Positions 1-12,600 of a stretch of DNA of 64,000 nucleotides are shown here, one piece after another. The DNA is from Valencia hispanica (Eukaryota; Chordata; Actinopteri; Cyprinodontiformes; Valenciidae). Location: assembly GCA_963556495.2 (NCBI GenBank), contig OY747703.1:30838796-30902795 (forward strand), given 5' to 3'. A program made the position numbers and the translations under genes. Numbering within the stretch: the stretch's first letter is position 1; the number at the start of each line of letters is the position of its first letter. The notes under the pieces are model-generated. The model had not been told where the DNA came from. It worked only from the letters and a program-made list of their open reading frames with translations, and ran no database searches.

Positions 1-75
1 AGGTATGTTGAAGCAAGGAGGCATCTAAAAGTTGCAGGATGGTAGCTCTCGAGGACTGGACTTGGGCACAAAAGC
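1..75. repeat. End of a dispersed MITE-like repeat, cut by the window edge
   Basis: The segment GGCATCTAAAAGTTGCAGGA followed by a CTCGAGGACTGGACTTGGGC stretch closely matches 5125-5195 and, inverted, the left part of 4645-4865. The three copies show a short non-autonomous element family. Only one end is visible here. Classification as a hAT-type MITE is inferred from resemblance to common fish repeats. Confidence 0.45.
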
Positions 76-853
76 TTTAAAAAAAAAAAATAAATAGTCC
101 CTTTTGATGTTCTGAAAACTCACCTGTTCTATCATAGCGCCAAAGTTGTCTTATTAGAGTTTCTCCATCTGATTGTTACCATTTTCTAATTTCGAAGATT
201 TGTGTTTTAGTATCTGTAACCAAAACAGTCCTCACAATTGGTGAACCACCATGCATCAATATTTCTGGTCAATATTACAAGCTGCTGGAGCAACAATGGC
301 CCTGTCTCCATTCCATTTCAGTGTAACATGTAGGTTTTGCATTAGATCATTATGGGTTTTTTCAGGTTAGAAATTCAAGGACCATAAAATATTAAATACA
401 GTTCTGATCTGAGGTTTATTGTAAATACACTGATTGTGTCATATTAATTTTAATCTTTTAATGTTTAATGATTAAAAATCATAAATATATATATACTGAC
501 ATTGAGTAAATTATTTTGATAATCAGAGATGAAGGCTCTAGAATGTCCTTTTTCAAGGGTGTCATAATCCGTTTGTTTTGTTTTCATTTGTGTCCCTAAT
601 GATTGCCTAACAGGTTTTGCCACATTTAGTTCATTATTATAATTACTTTTAAGGTGTTGCCATAATTTTTCATCCCTTTATGTTTAGATTCTTAGTTTAT
701 TATTGTGTTGTAATTCTTCTATATTTGTATTAATTTCTCTTAAATTATTTGTTAGACTTTTTCTCTTTTGGTTCTAGATCCTTTCAGTCCCTGTTCAGCT
801 CCTTCTATGTTTCATTAATCATGTTTCCTCAGTCTACATGTCTGCCTTCTCAC
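76..853. other. AT-rich intergenic sequence, nothing recognised
   Basis: No coding pattern, splice-bounded exon, terminal repeat or RNA gene could be recognised here. The stretch is AT-rich with short homopolymers. Confidence 0.5.
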
Positions 854-2332
854 CAGGGGTGAAAGTAAGCCGGTCCGGTCCGGTACTGCGTACCGTTAAA
901 AGATTCTGTGGTGGTACGCAGTACCAGGAAGATGGGAGAGCGGCTGCCTGTCTTAAAGTCCTCATTCAGAACCAGTCTATTTGAAAATTCCTTTTAACTC
1001 ATACCGAATTGTTTCTGAATTGTTATTTTGTTTTTTAACCATACAGAACAGCTCAGAAAATAAACTTCTTATGAGCTAATGGCGGTGTCGTGCAAAGATA
1101 GTTATCCCCGTCAGAAATTGTATCCTCCTGCGTCGGGAGCGCGCACGTAGAAGGAAGCGCCGTTCCACTTGACTCCGCCACAATCACAACCAACAACTCG
1201 TTGAGTGATGTTTCATCTTTGAAAAAGTGAAAACCAAGTGTCTTTACTTCATCGTTCTGTTTGTGGGTTATCACAGAAATAAATAGATTTATTTTTCTGA
1301 CGTGGTGTCGGCTTAATAAGAAAACGGTCACGTCTGTGTAAACTCGATTCATATAAAAATTACACTCAATGTACATTGTTCTCTGCAAGTAAACGACTTT
1401 TTCACAATCTCCTATAAAAATACTATTTTCTTTTTAATTGTTTTACGTCACCCAAACATCTGTCTGCTAGAAACAAAAGTCCACCTTCCTGAGTTCAACA
1501 ATGAAAAACGCTGTTTATTTTAGAGTTATAATAAATAATTATAACAACGTAAAAGAGAATCAGAATCGGGAAGGTTTTATTGCCACATATGTGAGCAGAT
1601 TCACAACATTAGGAAATTGCTGCGGTTGAAAAGACAAATGGCTTGTAGAACATCATTTATAGTCTCAAACATTAATAGAAAATGTTTTACTGATGTAACA
1701 AAAGCATTCCAACCTGTTTCTGCTGACTATCTTTTGCATGTTCCTACAGTTTTTGATATTTCTCTTTGGTGGGTGAAGAGAAATAATTCAGGCTGGAAGT
1801 CCTCCTTGTCTAAATTACAAGGTACAAATTATATCAGGGATTATAATTTTGTTCACCAGAATCTGTATCCCCCAGGTAACTTTTTTATTCCTTGGCCAAA
1901 CCTTTTCAAATCCACAGAATTAAATGGTCATAATCCAAGGTAAACATATACCAAAACACTTGAAGATGGGATACTCACAGCCCTTTTTAGAAGGGGATAC
2001 AAATTATTTCAGGCACAATAATTCTGTCTGTCATAATATGTATCCCCAAGGTAACTTTTTTATTCCTTGGTCGAACTTCTTCAAATCCACAGAATTAAAT
2101 GGTCGTAATCCAAGGTAAATATCTTCAGTACCAAACCATCATTTTATCGTCAATTGTTTTTAATTCTTGTCAACTAACCCCTAACCCCAGGCCTACAGGT
2201 AGCCTACAATAAAATATTGAAATGTTTTTGTTTGGGTTTTGACTATTTGCAATTTTAAAATGCATGAAGTGAGAGATAGAGGAAGGTTTTGGTAATAGTA
2301 CCGGCAAGAATTTAAAACTACTTTCACCCCTG
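854..2332. mobile_element. hAT-type non-autonomous DNA transposon with perfect 8-bp target duplication
   Basis: The element starts CAGGGGTGAAAGTA and ends with the inverse, TACTTTCACCCCTG. It is flanked on both sides by CTTCTCAC (846-853 and 2333-2340), a perfect 8-bp duplication, the hallmark of the hAT superfamily. Its 1479 bp contain no transposase. A fragment of another fish repeat (from about 1558, GAATCAGAATCGGGAAGGTT) and an internal tandem duplication are embedded. The intact duplication suggests a fairly recent insertion. Confidence 0.85.
1826..2118 (+). repeat. Two tandem ~117-bp units inside the hAT element
   Basis: Units at about 1826-1942 and 2001-2117 repeat the same order of words: a GTATCCCC.AGGTAAC segment, then TTTTTTATTCCTTGG, then TCCACAGAATTAAATGGTC, then AATCCAAGGTAAA. 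They are offset by about 174 bp. They make two similar short open frames that look protein-like only because the DNA is duplicated. Confidence 0.75.
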
Positions 2333-2413
2333 CTTCTCACCCAGCTTCACCCTGTTTGTAATCAACCACCTGCATCTTGACTGTAACCAGACTCCTCAGT
2401 ATCTAAGCTCCTG

Positions 2414-3455
2414 GGCCCTCATTTGTCAAACATTCGTAGAAACGGTCCTATATTCTATCCTACCAATGAAATTTAGAATGTTCGTATAAACGGTCAAAAG
2501 TCAGATTTATCAAATATGCCGTGGCCACTCATATTTCATGCTTCCCTGTTCGCTCCCTCTCCTCATCATTGTCCTCACCTGTGTCACCAATCAACCACAC
2601 CTGATACTCTTAACCTCCTGCCTTTATAACCCGTCACTTCCCCTCACACAGCGCCGGATCATTGTCAATGTCTCCTTGCTGTTTTGTCCTGCTGTTACCC
2701 GTCCTGCTCGTCCGATATCCCATCTCTCCATTCCTGCCGTCACCATCATCATCATCACTTCACCAGCAGCTCTCCAATAAATATCCTACACTTTCTTCCA
2801 GCGTCTGCGTTTGGGTTCATGCATCACACCGCCATCCTGACATCATACGCATGTTCCTCCACAATAATTTTTTGTTAAATCCCACATGTGCGTACCTAGG
2901 TGCTTGTGCGTGATCACAGTCGTTTGCATACAGAAACACCCTCAATTAACCATATTTGGTAACACCACATCCTCTAACACATGCATTGAGCATTGCTTTC
3001 TTCCAGAAAATAATGGCCAAGAGAGCGAAAAAATTAATTTCAGTGACATCAAGATCAAGGTGAAACATAAGTGGCGCAAAAAAAAGTCATGATAAACAAA
3101 CGTTTTGAAAATTGTTATCAGCGGTTCCTCTGCTTCTGTCTCTGAGCCTGAAAGTTTAATCCAAATTCGTCAGATGCTAATCATGAGCTCCTTGGGATAG
3201 GTGATAAACTGATGAGATAAATGTTCCATCAAAGTAAAACTTTTTCAGTGTTGCAGTTCCCCGTTCTACCACTAGATGCTGTGTGTACGCATGGTCAGAG
3301 CTGTTCTTATATTTAGGAACATTTCTATGCACAAGTACCACATGATAAATACCACAAAACATGTACAATTGTTCCTACACAGGAAATCTGTGTAGGAACT
3401 GTAGCCTCTGTACTCACACAAATTTGTGTGCGAGTGCGGTTGATAAATGAGGGCC
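2414..3455. mobile_element. Non-autonomous DNA transposon with GGCCCTCATTTRTCAA termini
   Basis: The left end reads GGCCCTCATTTGTCAA and the right end is the inverse, TTGATAAATGAGGGCC. CTG directly flanks both ends (2411-2413 and 3456-3458), fitting a 3-bp target duplication as in PIF/Harbinger-like elements. The palindromic GGGCCC termini leave the exact edge ambiguous by a base or two. No transposase frame was seen. The interior from about 2535 to 2800 is pyrimidine-rich and resembles other retroelement-like tails at 3680-3960 and 62100-62450. Confidence 0.7.
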
Positions 3456-3458
3456 CTG

Positions 3459-4640
3459 GATTTTCTATGTTTGCTACTGGATTTTTTAGGTTCCTTAGGT
3501 GTTTGGGCATTGAGTTTGAGTTTTTCCTTCCACTACGTTTTCTCAACCTCTTTATTCCCAGGTGCTCTCTTGTTTTGTTTCTCATATCTGTGCTCATTCC
3601 TTATTTGCTTAGGTTCCTATTGTTATTTTGGATAGCTTCCCTCTATATGTTCACTTCATCCCTGTCTGTGTAACTCCCTGCCTCCCCTTATTTGCCTGTT
3701 AATTATCGTCAGCTGTTTCCTGTTTTCCTTCATTAGTCTTCCCATTGTTGGCCAGCTCTTAAATACCCCATTTTCCCCGCTGTTCCTTGTCAGTTTGTTG
3801 CCGCTCCACGTCTCCGCCCAGCTTTCTGTCTGTTGTCATCTTCCCGTCCTGGGCATAGTTATATTGTAAGTTGTTCTGTACACCTACAGTTTTGTCCTTT
3901 TTCTGTTTCTGTTTTATATTGTGAAAGGTTTCTCTTTTTGGTCATGCAAACACCGCTACTAATCTGGTTTCTTCATCTGAAAAATTTATAGCACAGAACA
4001 GAGGCATAATTGGCTACATTCAGAAGGATTTTGTTAATGCATGGCAAGGAATTTTTCATTCGATGCATTCACCCCAGATGTAGAAGATTGACAGTATGAT
4101 GTTGTAATAATAACCCAGTGTCCTCCATACTTAAATAAGCTCCAAGGTATTGATGCTGCATTGACGAATGCGTATAAATTGCTCTAACATGTGTGTCCAG
4201 GTGATATGTCCCAGGAGTAATTTCAAGGATATTTCTTACAGAGGGAATATTCTGGCAGTAAACACCTTACTGCCTGAGTAGTCAGCTACTCTGCTGTAAA
4301 ACAAAATAAGCATTTTTACACTATCACAACAATCTTCTTTCTTATATTTAAAAAAAACCATTAACTTCATTTTATTTCCTCTAAAGTTTATATATCTGTA
4401 CTTTATGACTGTATGCTGTGAGTACTTGAGAACCAAAATAAAATTATTTGTTGGTGTACACAGTCTTGGCCAATAAAGCTTATGGTGATTCCATCTGGTG
4501 TTAGCGGTATATTGGAAAGTTACTTCTTTTTAATGCACATTTGATAATCTGTGCTGAAGCTTTGCAGCAAAATCAGCAGCTCCAACTTCCAACTTTTTGT
4601 ACACGCAGGGTTACTTCTAAGGCCAAGCAACTCATTGCTA
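3459..4640 (+). repeat. Repeat-derived region with pyrimidine-rich retroelement-like tail (about 3680-3960)
   Basis: Between about 3680 and 3960 the sequence (CCTGTTAATTATCGTCAGCT, then CTTAAATACCCC, then TGTTGCCGCTCCACG) has the composition and word order of fish retroelement 3' ends, and a similar block lies at 62100-62450. Nothing recognisable was seen in 3960-4640. No host coding exon is supported. Confidence 0.4.
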
Positions 4641-4644
4641 ATTG

Positions 4645-5200
4645 TATGGGTGTCCATCTCCAGTCCTCAAGGGACTGTCCTGCAGGTTTTAGATGTGTCC
4701 TCATACCAACACAGCTGATTTATGACTGAATTATTTCCTCAACATGTCTTGAAGTTCTCCAGAGGCCTCATGATGAACAAATCATTTGATTCAGATGTGC
4801 TGACCAAGGGTGACATCAAAAACATGTGGGACACAGGCCCTTGAGGCTCGACTTCAGACACCACTCCTTTAGGTTGTTTCACACCTGATAGTCGGGTAGA
4901 CTTGGTTTGACTAGGTTTTTAGGCGGCATCAGCGTTCGCATTCACACCTTCCTATACGAACCAAACTTTCTGGGCAAAGAAATGAGTTCAATTAAAAAGG
5001 GCTGGTGTGAATGCTCCCTTTGAATTCTTTCTCTAACACACCTGAACCAAATAAATGTCGCATTAGTAGGCCTCTGCAGAGCTGAATGACATGCTAATGA
5101 GGAAATTTAGCCATATGATTTGGATGTGTTGGAGCAGGGATGCATCTAAAAGGGGCAGGACAGGAGCCGTCGAGGGCTGGAGTTGGGCGCTCCAGTTAAT
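4645..5200. repeat. MITE with inverted ends (about 4645-4865) and a second half copy (about 5125-5195)
   Basis: The left end GTGTCCATCTCCAGTCCTCA is mirrored by a diverged inverse near 4830-4862 (CCCTTGAGGCTCGACTTCAG). The half copy at 5125-5195 carries GGATGCATCTAAAAGGGGC and CGAGGGCTGGAGTTGGG, as at position 1-75. Between them, 4866-5110 looks like another short repeat rich in CACACCT/TGTGAATG words. Old, diverged and non-coding. Confidence 0.5.
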
Positions 5201-5930
5201 TGCTTGAGCTACCTCAGAGTCACTGTTTCACAAACTTAGACAAACTGGTCAGACATAGGTTTTAACTGAACAAACTCAACTTTTCTTAGCAAAGATAATG
5301 TCTGTTTCAGTCTAAAAAGAAAATCCAAGTAATCAGAGTGTAGCAATATCTTTCCTCTTTTCATTTTATATGGCAATATGGGATTTTTCACAGCAGAGAG
5401 AACAAGATCAGCAACAGTAATTATAAAAGGAGACTTTAACCAAAGCCTCACAGAGAAAACAAAACATTTTGCATTTCTATATCTAGCTCTTCTTCTGTGC
5501 TCTAATTTGTCATGCATAGAAACAGCAACAGATGGACTGAATAATGAGAAACAGAAAAAAAAAGGTTGGGCTGGGATGAGGGATTGATGGCAGAGTGTCG
5601 TAAAGAAACACAAAAGAGAGTGATTGTGATGTAAAGGGAGATTAGAGTTCAGAGGAGAGTTTACTTATGCTGCAGAGGACAGAGTTGAACTTTGAGGAAC
5701 AAGATGAGTTGTTGTGCAATCTGACCGCTGAGAGGCTGCCAAATGTTTTTAAAGCAAAAACAGAACATATGATTTAGTCTTTGTTGGAAGTTTTATGTTG
5801 GAGCTGCTCCAAAATATGCTGATCCTTGTTAGATACAAGCTTTATAACATTTTATATCTCCACAACAGAACACAGTGTCAGTGTGTAATGGTAATATGAA
5901 CATTTCTTCTACCTCTTCTAGAGTTGAAAT
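5200..5930. other. Intergenic sequence, nothing recognised
   Basis: There is a 125-codon open frame on the minus strand (5236-5613) and a shorter one opposite, but neither shows a known motif, splice-bounded structure or repeat signature. I treat both as chance frames. Confidence 0.4.
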
Positions 5931-6617
5931 TGGACATTTACATACACTGTATGATAATTATGATAACCAAATTTTCTCATTGACACAAAATCAGTCTAAA
6001 TGTTTTTTGTTTTATTTCAGTAAGGATAACCAAAATAATTTGTTTACTAAAAGCCTGAATAATTAAGGATTTTTATTTGAACTTTCTTGAAATACAGAAG
6101 TTCAGATTTGCCAATTTTCTTGACTTCTCTTTTAATCTCTTAAAATGTTGTCATACGTTTTGGTAATCCAACAAGTTTTCATAATAGTTTGCTCAATTTT
6201 TGGCTAATTCGTACTGAGAAACCAGAACTTTGTTGTGGGCTTGAGATCAGAGCTTTGTGTTGGCCTATCCAAAACATGAACTTGTAGTTGTAAGCTACTT
6301 TGTAACTGTCCATTTGGAAGACCTACTTGCATCCCAGTTTTAACTTTGTTACTGATGTCTCAAGATTGTGCTTCAACATGATGCTCTTTGCTCATGATGC
6401 CATCCATTTTATGATGTGCATGAGTCCCTCCTCACAGCGTTATGTCACCATCCTAATTCACAATGATCATTATGACCAAACACTGAGATTTTAGTTCACA
6501 GGACATGTCTCCAAAAATACGTCTTTTTCAGAAAAAATATGGTCTTGCATACTTTTGTAAAGTATCTGGTTAATTATGTTTTTTTTTTTTCTCTGATTAG
6601 CATTTTACCTCTTTTGC

Positions 6618-6760
6618 AATATCCATCCATCCATCCATTATCTATACCCGTCCATCCTCTGCATGTTGTGGGGCGCTTGTGCTTATCTCCAGCATTCATC
6701 AGGCGAGAGGCGGGGTACTGTCTGATCAGCTTCGCAGTTTATAGCAGCATTTTGCAAGAT
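6618..6760 (+). repeat. CCATCC-headed fish interspersed repeat, nested in the Tc1 relic
   Basis: The repeat begins with ATCCATCCATCCATCCATTA and continues with CTTATCTCCAGCATTCATCA and GCGAGAGGCGGGGTAC. A second copy of the same family is at 51497-51643 (GCCTATCTCCAGCAGTCATA, GTGAGAGGCGCGGTACACCC). This is a very common teleost dispersed repeat. It is non-coding. Confidence 0.7.
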
Positions 6761-7164
6761 TTATTGTCTAAATCTAGATAATGTCATTCTCTTACCAGCT
6801 TCAGCCAGCATCTTCATAAGGTCTTTTGTTTTGTTTTCTTGGATTGATATGCATATTTCGAACCAAAACTTGTTCATCTTTGAGACACAGAACATCTCCC
6901 CTCCTCCTTCATGTTGCTTAGACTTGCATCTAATAGTTTAAATTGATACATTTGGCACCTTCAGGCATCTGGGGATGAACCAGACTTGAGGAGGTTCCGA
7001 ATTATTTTCCTGATATCTTGGCTGATTTTATTTTGAAATGTTCATGTTGTCAGACAAGGAAGGTGCTTTGGTTTATGATGACCTTAAGCATCCACAGATG
7101 TGCCTCTATTTGACCTAAATGTTCTGAATCCACCTATGACAATCTCCCATAGCCATGCCACCAT

Positions 7165-8224
7165 CATGTGGGCTTTCAATTCAATTCAGTTTTTTTTACA
7201 TAGAGCCCATTCACAACAGATATAATCTCAAGGCACTTTACAAGAAAGTAATTTCAATATTAACATTCCAATCAGTTTAAAGTTTTAGCTAGTTTTCTAT
7301 GTAAGGAATCCCAGCAGCTTACATCGAGTCATTGACTGGCAGTTGTGCCCCATTGATGCAGACTCCAACCACAACAATCCCAAAGCAATCCCTCATACTG
7401 AGCAAGCATGTAGCGACAGTGGAGTGGAAAACCTCCCCTTTAACAAGAAGAAACCTCCAGCAGAACCAGGGTCAGTAGGAGCGGCCATCTGGCATGACCG
7501 TCTGGGGCTTTGAGAAGACGGAGCAGAAATACAGAAAGAACGGAAGATCTGATATAGGAGTACTTTCTGTATTAAAGAACATAAAAAGTTGATAACAGGA
7601 CATGGGGGATGTTCAGCCGCCGAGACCATCATCCCAGACGATCCCCCCCGTCTAAACGGCATTGCAGCTAAGCAGGATACCAGACCAGGTGTATCTTCTA
7701 TGGAGAGAAAAGCACTAAGAGAAAACAAAGTAAACAGTTGAAATAACAGCAAATATTGCAACTAGAGAGTAATAGAAGAGAAAAGTAGCAGAGTGAAGAA
7801 AAGCGGTCAGTCTGTCCTCCAGCAATCTAAGCTTAAAGCAGCATAACTACAGAGATAGCTCAGGATGGCCTTAGCCACTCTAACTATAAGCTTTATCAAA
7901 AGGGAAAGTTTTAAGCCTGGCCTTAAAAGTAAACAGAGTGTCTGCCTCACGGACTAAAGCTGGGAGCTGGTTCCACAGGAGAGGAGCCTGATAACTAAAA
8001 GATCTGCCTCACATTCTACTTTTAGAAATCCTAGGAACTACAAGTAAACCTGCAGTCTGAGAGCGAAGTGCTCTGTTAGGAACATATGGAACAATCAGAT
8101 CTCTGATGGAGCTTGATTATTAAGGGCTTTGTATGTGAGAAGGAGGATCTTAAATTATATTCTGGATTTAACAGGGAGCCAATGAAGGGAAGCTAAAACA
8201 GGAGAAATGTGACCTCTCTTTTTA
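7165..8224 (-). repeat. Long fish dispersed repeat (LINE/SINE-like 3' region)
   Basis: The block starts with CAATTCAATTCAG followed by a T-run, and continues with CTCAAGGCACTTTACAAG, TAACTATAAGCTTTATCAAA, GGAGCTGGTTCCACAGGAG, ACCTGCAGTCTGAGAGCGAA and GGGAGCCAATGAAGGGAAGC. These words mark one of the most frequent teleost repeats. It lies inside the Tc1 relic and is therefore younger. Open frames on either strand are not host genes. Confidence 0.7.
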
Positions 8225-8344
8225 ATTTTCCCAGATTGTTAAATGTGTAGTTGGCTAGTAATTTTTGTGTATTTCAGAATTTTAATAAAGTAATAGAAAC
8301 AGTCTCAAAAACATACATTTCATTAATCTACCTTTGATTAAATT

Positions 8345-9560
8345 TTAATAATAACAGACCTAAAACAGGAAATGTTTTGTTTGATTTAATGTTTGATACT
8401 GGGGAAAATTAGGCATGTATCTTTTCCTATAGTCAATCTAACGATCTGGTCTCAACAGTCATATAATTATAGATAGGTAACGATAATGGTAACAGGAAGC
8501 GTGTCAAAATTTCTGTCAGTTTCAAATCAGTATTTAGTATGTATACATGTCTCTTTCCATGCATCCACCTAATTTTGACCTGCTAAAAGAATTAATGTGG
8601 TGTGAAATGTCTTAAATTGAACAATGCCTATACAAATGGAACCATATGTTTAGGTTTGATTTGGCAGCTCAAAGTTAAATAACATTTCCAGTAAAAACTT
8701 GATTTTGAGTACCAATACCGAACTTTTCCCATACAAGAGAAATGATTTATGTGTAGGAAACATGTTTTGCCCAGTAAGCTTAGCAATTAACATACTAGCT
8801 TTTATGTAGTCACAGTTGTGGTTGTTGTTGAAAAAGCAGGCAATACAATGAGGACATGAGTATAAAAACAAGAACAGATTTTGTCGACAGATTTAAAAGT
8901 GGGTTAGTTGATGGACCATTATAACTATGACACTATGTAACAGTTGGGCTCTATACTCATGGATATAGAGATAAAGAACATGCAGTTCTGACTTCTCTGT
9001 GACATTCTGTCTACATTTATCCCCTCGTGGCATTGTTTGAACAGAATCTCTAATCCATAGGACCTCCAGGACCTCAAAGAGAATTCACATATAACTTTTA
9101 CGTCACATGGAAAAGCATCAGAGGAAATCTGAACAGGTGCAAATGGCATTATCCTCCTTCAGTAGTGAGTAGGTGTTCGAGAAAGAGAGCGGGGAATGTG
9201 GGACAATCCACTCAGCCTTGTCTGGTGGCAGGCTGAAAAAAGTCTGCCAGGTTTTTTTAGTGACTGTTCCAGGACCTTTTTCTTTCCATAGTTATTATAC
9301 AATTAGTTTCTATTCTTGCTCCTATAATGGCAGTTTATTATACATTTAAATTTGTATTCTCTACACAGTTTGTTTTTAGGATTTTTGACTTTTTTTAAGA
9401 ATCTTTGTCAATATGACTGTTGCAAGTAGAGATTAATGTGTTACTACTGAGAACTTTCATATACCTGCCTTTGGGTTCCCTCTGTTGACATGCAGTCTAC
9501 TACTTTCACCTTGTTGCACCCAACTTTGCAATGTGTCAATTTGAACATCATACAGAGGCT
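8345..9560. other. Intergenic sequence, nothing recognised
   Basis: AT-rich sequence without clear repeat ends, coding exons or RNA genes. Two minus-strand open frames of 73-74 codons (8650-8871 and 8925-9149) lack any family signature. Confidence 0.4.
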
Positions 9561-9699
9561 GGGACATACCTATATGTTGTTGGACTACAGCTGTGATTAC
9601 TGGACCAAAACACAGACCTCCATCCAGTCTGAGTGCTAATCACTCATGTGATGTACTCTTAGTTTCAACAGGAAGAGGAGGAGTTGTAAACCCCAAATA

Positions 9700-12600
9700 A
9701 ACTAGGTCCTGCCCTGAACTCAGGTCTCTTTGATCGTGGGGAACCGCAAAGGGGAGATGCACGCCTTAGGCTTCCATCCTCTTTGGCGAAGGCGGGAGGC
9801 AAGTTTCTGGAAGAAACTCATCTGATCCAAAGACACAACAGTCTGCTGATCATTGATCAGGTAAACTCTATCCGGCCGATGGAATGAGTCCTGAACCTGA
9901 CTTGTTCAAAACCCTGCAGAAAGAATCTTTGAATTACAGATTCTACCAGAGAGAGAGAGCCACACTGCTGCATGCAGTCCAGAGTCCAGAGCTGTTCAAC
10001 CGACATTGCTGAGCTGGAGGCTGCCCGCAAAAAGGGACCGTTCCGTGGGAGAAGATTGCTGAGGCGAACGGAACTAAGCTGGACAAACCGGACAACTCAG
10101 AGTTCTGGCTAACGATGGCAAGCTACCCCCACCTTGAAGCCTCACTGTTAGTACCCCACATGCAGCTGCAGCTAACTGACCAGCTAAGAGCTGGTTTCCC
10201 TCCTTCAGCACTGATTCCCCAGACAATGGAGCCACCTTTCTCTGGAGAATCTAAGAATTGTTTAAGTAAGGTTGAGTCTGGGTTGAGATAAATTAGCTTA
10301 GGATAAACCAATTAAGTTTTGCTTTGATTGTCTATTTCACTGTGTTTTTGGTGTATTAGTAAGATTTCATTCTTCAATTGTTTGGGTATAAACAGTGTTT
10401 TTCAAAGGTTATTGACTGATAGAAAGAGTCATTTTAAATCATGAGCCACGAGTTACTCCGTCTGACTGGAGTTTTTCCTTTGTTCTTAAGTGCTAAGCTA
10501 AACTCTGCATGCTTGTTCTGATTAGTGTGGCTTGCTTTTTGCAGACCCCCAGCAGTCATAAACACCAAAGATTGCTATTAATGGTATTCAAAATACATAT
10601 CGGTTTTGAAATAGTTTAAAAACTGAAAACTAATCATGTTAGTCATTTTTGAAATCGCCTTCTTAGTATGTCAGAATACTGAAATTAGATCCATCACATT
10701 GGAAAATTGATTTTATTTCAGTCACCAAAGGTTATTGATTTCTAATTCAGCAGATTATTTAATGAAACATTACTTCCTCCAAATAATGTCACTTCTGCTT
10801 TGTATTGTGAATTGGTTGCACTAACCAAAATGTGCTAATTTGTCTTAAACTAATCACAGTTAGTTTAAAACTAACTAATCTTCATTTCCAATGCCCTTCA
10901 AAATGTCTTTAAGCCTACATATTCGTACTGAACTGTGACATCACAATCAATTTATTGGTTATTGTTTCTGCTTCTTTGCATATTTGTCAGTTTTACTGTC
11001 TTATTCTTGGTAGTTAGTTTTATTATTCATCCTTCTTTTACTTAGTAGTTTAATTGCGTGTTACTAGCTTAGTAAGTTTGTTGATTAAAGCATTTTGACT
11101 GAAAATTTAATTATTTTTGTAATAAACTCTTGTATTTTGTCTTTGGGTATTATTATTATTCCACATACATGTGTAGTAACTTGCTGTTCAAAGAACTCCA
11201 ATAACTTATTCCTTCATCTATTGTTTAATTACCTCAGCCTTATCAGCCAGGTAATCATAAACATTAACTGAGACTAAACTATTTGGCTATTATTTTTATT
11301 TTTCTGGATCCCAGGATGGTGTCCCAAACTTGGTAATTTTGACAGAAACTAGAGCTGTAAGCGGGCCTTAAAAGTTGGGCCCAACCTGGCCCAAGCCCGA
11401 GAGAATTCCCCCAGAGCCCGAAAAGTATATTTTGATTGACGGCTTATTAAAGCCCGAACCCGATTACAGTCCGACATTATATAAAAGTCACACATCAGGG
11501 TTTGTGCTAGAAAAAAATGGCAACGCCTATAAGAATAATATCAAGGCATGTCGATTTTATAATCTTTTTTTTTAAGTCTCCAGCTTTATGAAATAAAATG
11601 AGTACCGTCAATTAGGCTCTCTCACATGCATGACTTCTAAAAGGCTATTGCACAAGCCTTCCCTCTTTAAACATGAATATAAAGAACCTGAAGGCCTACC
11701 TATTATCAGATTAAATAATTTGCAAACAAAAACACATCTGGACTGGTCTTACCATTTTGATAACGCCGCGTGCTGCCGTAATGAAATCAAATAATGTCTG
11801 TTTGAAAGATGGAATAAAAACTATGAACTATGAAAACAAACTGAAATATCTCTGAACATGGATTATGACATTTTACTTTTTATAGGGTGACCATAGTCTG
11901 AAAACACAAAAAAAAGGACCTTGGCAGTGGTTGAGAGAAAAGTAAGATCCTCAGCTTTAACCGCTTCTCTTGCGTAAAGTCTGTCTCGCCTGCATGCGTT
12001 TCTGTCTTGACCGCTTGTTCTATATTTCAGGAGATTTTATCTGACTTGTGGGCATCAGGGATCTGCTATATAAATGCAGGAGACTTCTGCAACTTGAGAC
12101 TTGGGATGTCTGGTAATAGTGCATTTACACTTCAGCATTTTCTATCTGAGAGCGCAGTGCAGCAGTCAGAGCATGTTTTCTGTTTTGATCTGAGAGGAGT
12201 GGCCTGACGCCGGGGTCTTTCACATCATGACGCATGCAGTGTGCATGCAACATCTTGACAGGTGGATCGGAATAATATTAGTGCCCCAGTTCAGCACTTT
12301 ATTATAAATATTCTTGGTCTGTAAAACTGAGCAAAACCTGGACCTTTTCCGGAATTTTATTAACACCAAGGGAAACCCATTCACACACAAAGCATTGTTT
12401 TTTTGTCAAGAATGAGCCATTTATATATTTTAACATTTATTCACTTAGAACTTGGAGAAAAAATACTTTGTTAACAATGTAAATCAAGATGAATGCTAAA
12501 CATCTTGTTCGCGCTAATGAGATGATCATCTGACTGCTAAAACCCGAGCCCGGCCCGAGCCCGTGGACAATAATAGAAATTAGAAAGTTTCTGTTAGATC

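Larger units (their letters stand above)
5935..8340 (-). mobile_element. Old Tc1-like transposon relic, minus strand, with two nested repeats
   Basis: Words typical of the reverse strand of fish Tc1 elements run through 5935-6600 and 6780-7165: ACATTTACATACACTG near the end, then GGCCTATCCAAAACATG, then CATCTTTGAGACACAGAACA, then GATGAACCAGACTTG, TCTTGGCTGATTTTATTTTG and CCATGCCACCATCATGTGGG. The transposase is too decayed to read. Two later repeats split it, at 6618-6760 and about 7165-8224. After the second insert the Tc1 sequence resumes (AATTTTCCCAGATTGTTAAA), so the order of insertion is clear. Confidence 0.7.

Noticed and set aside
11330..11350. A definite retroviral primer-binding site and endogenous retrovirus
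   Set aside because: TGGTGTCCCAAACTTGG resembles one, but I see no LTR ends, gag/pol motifs or target duplication.
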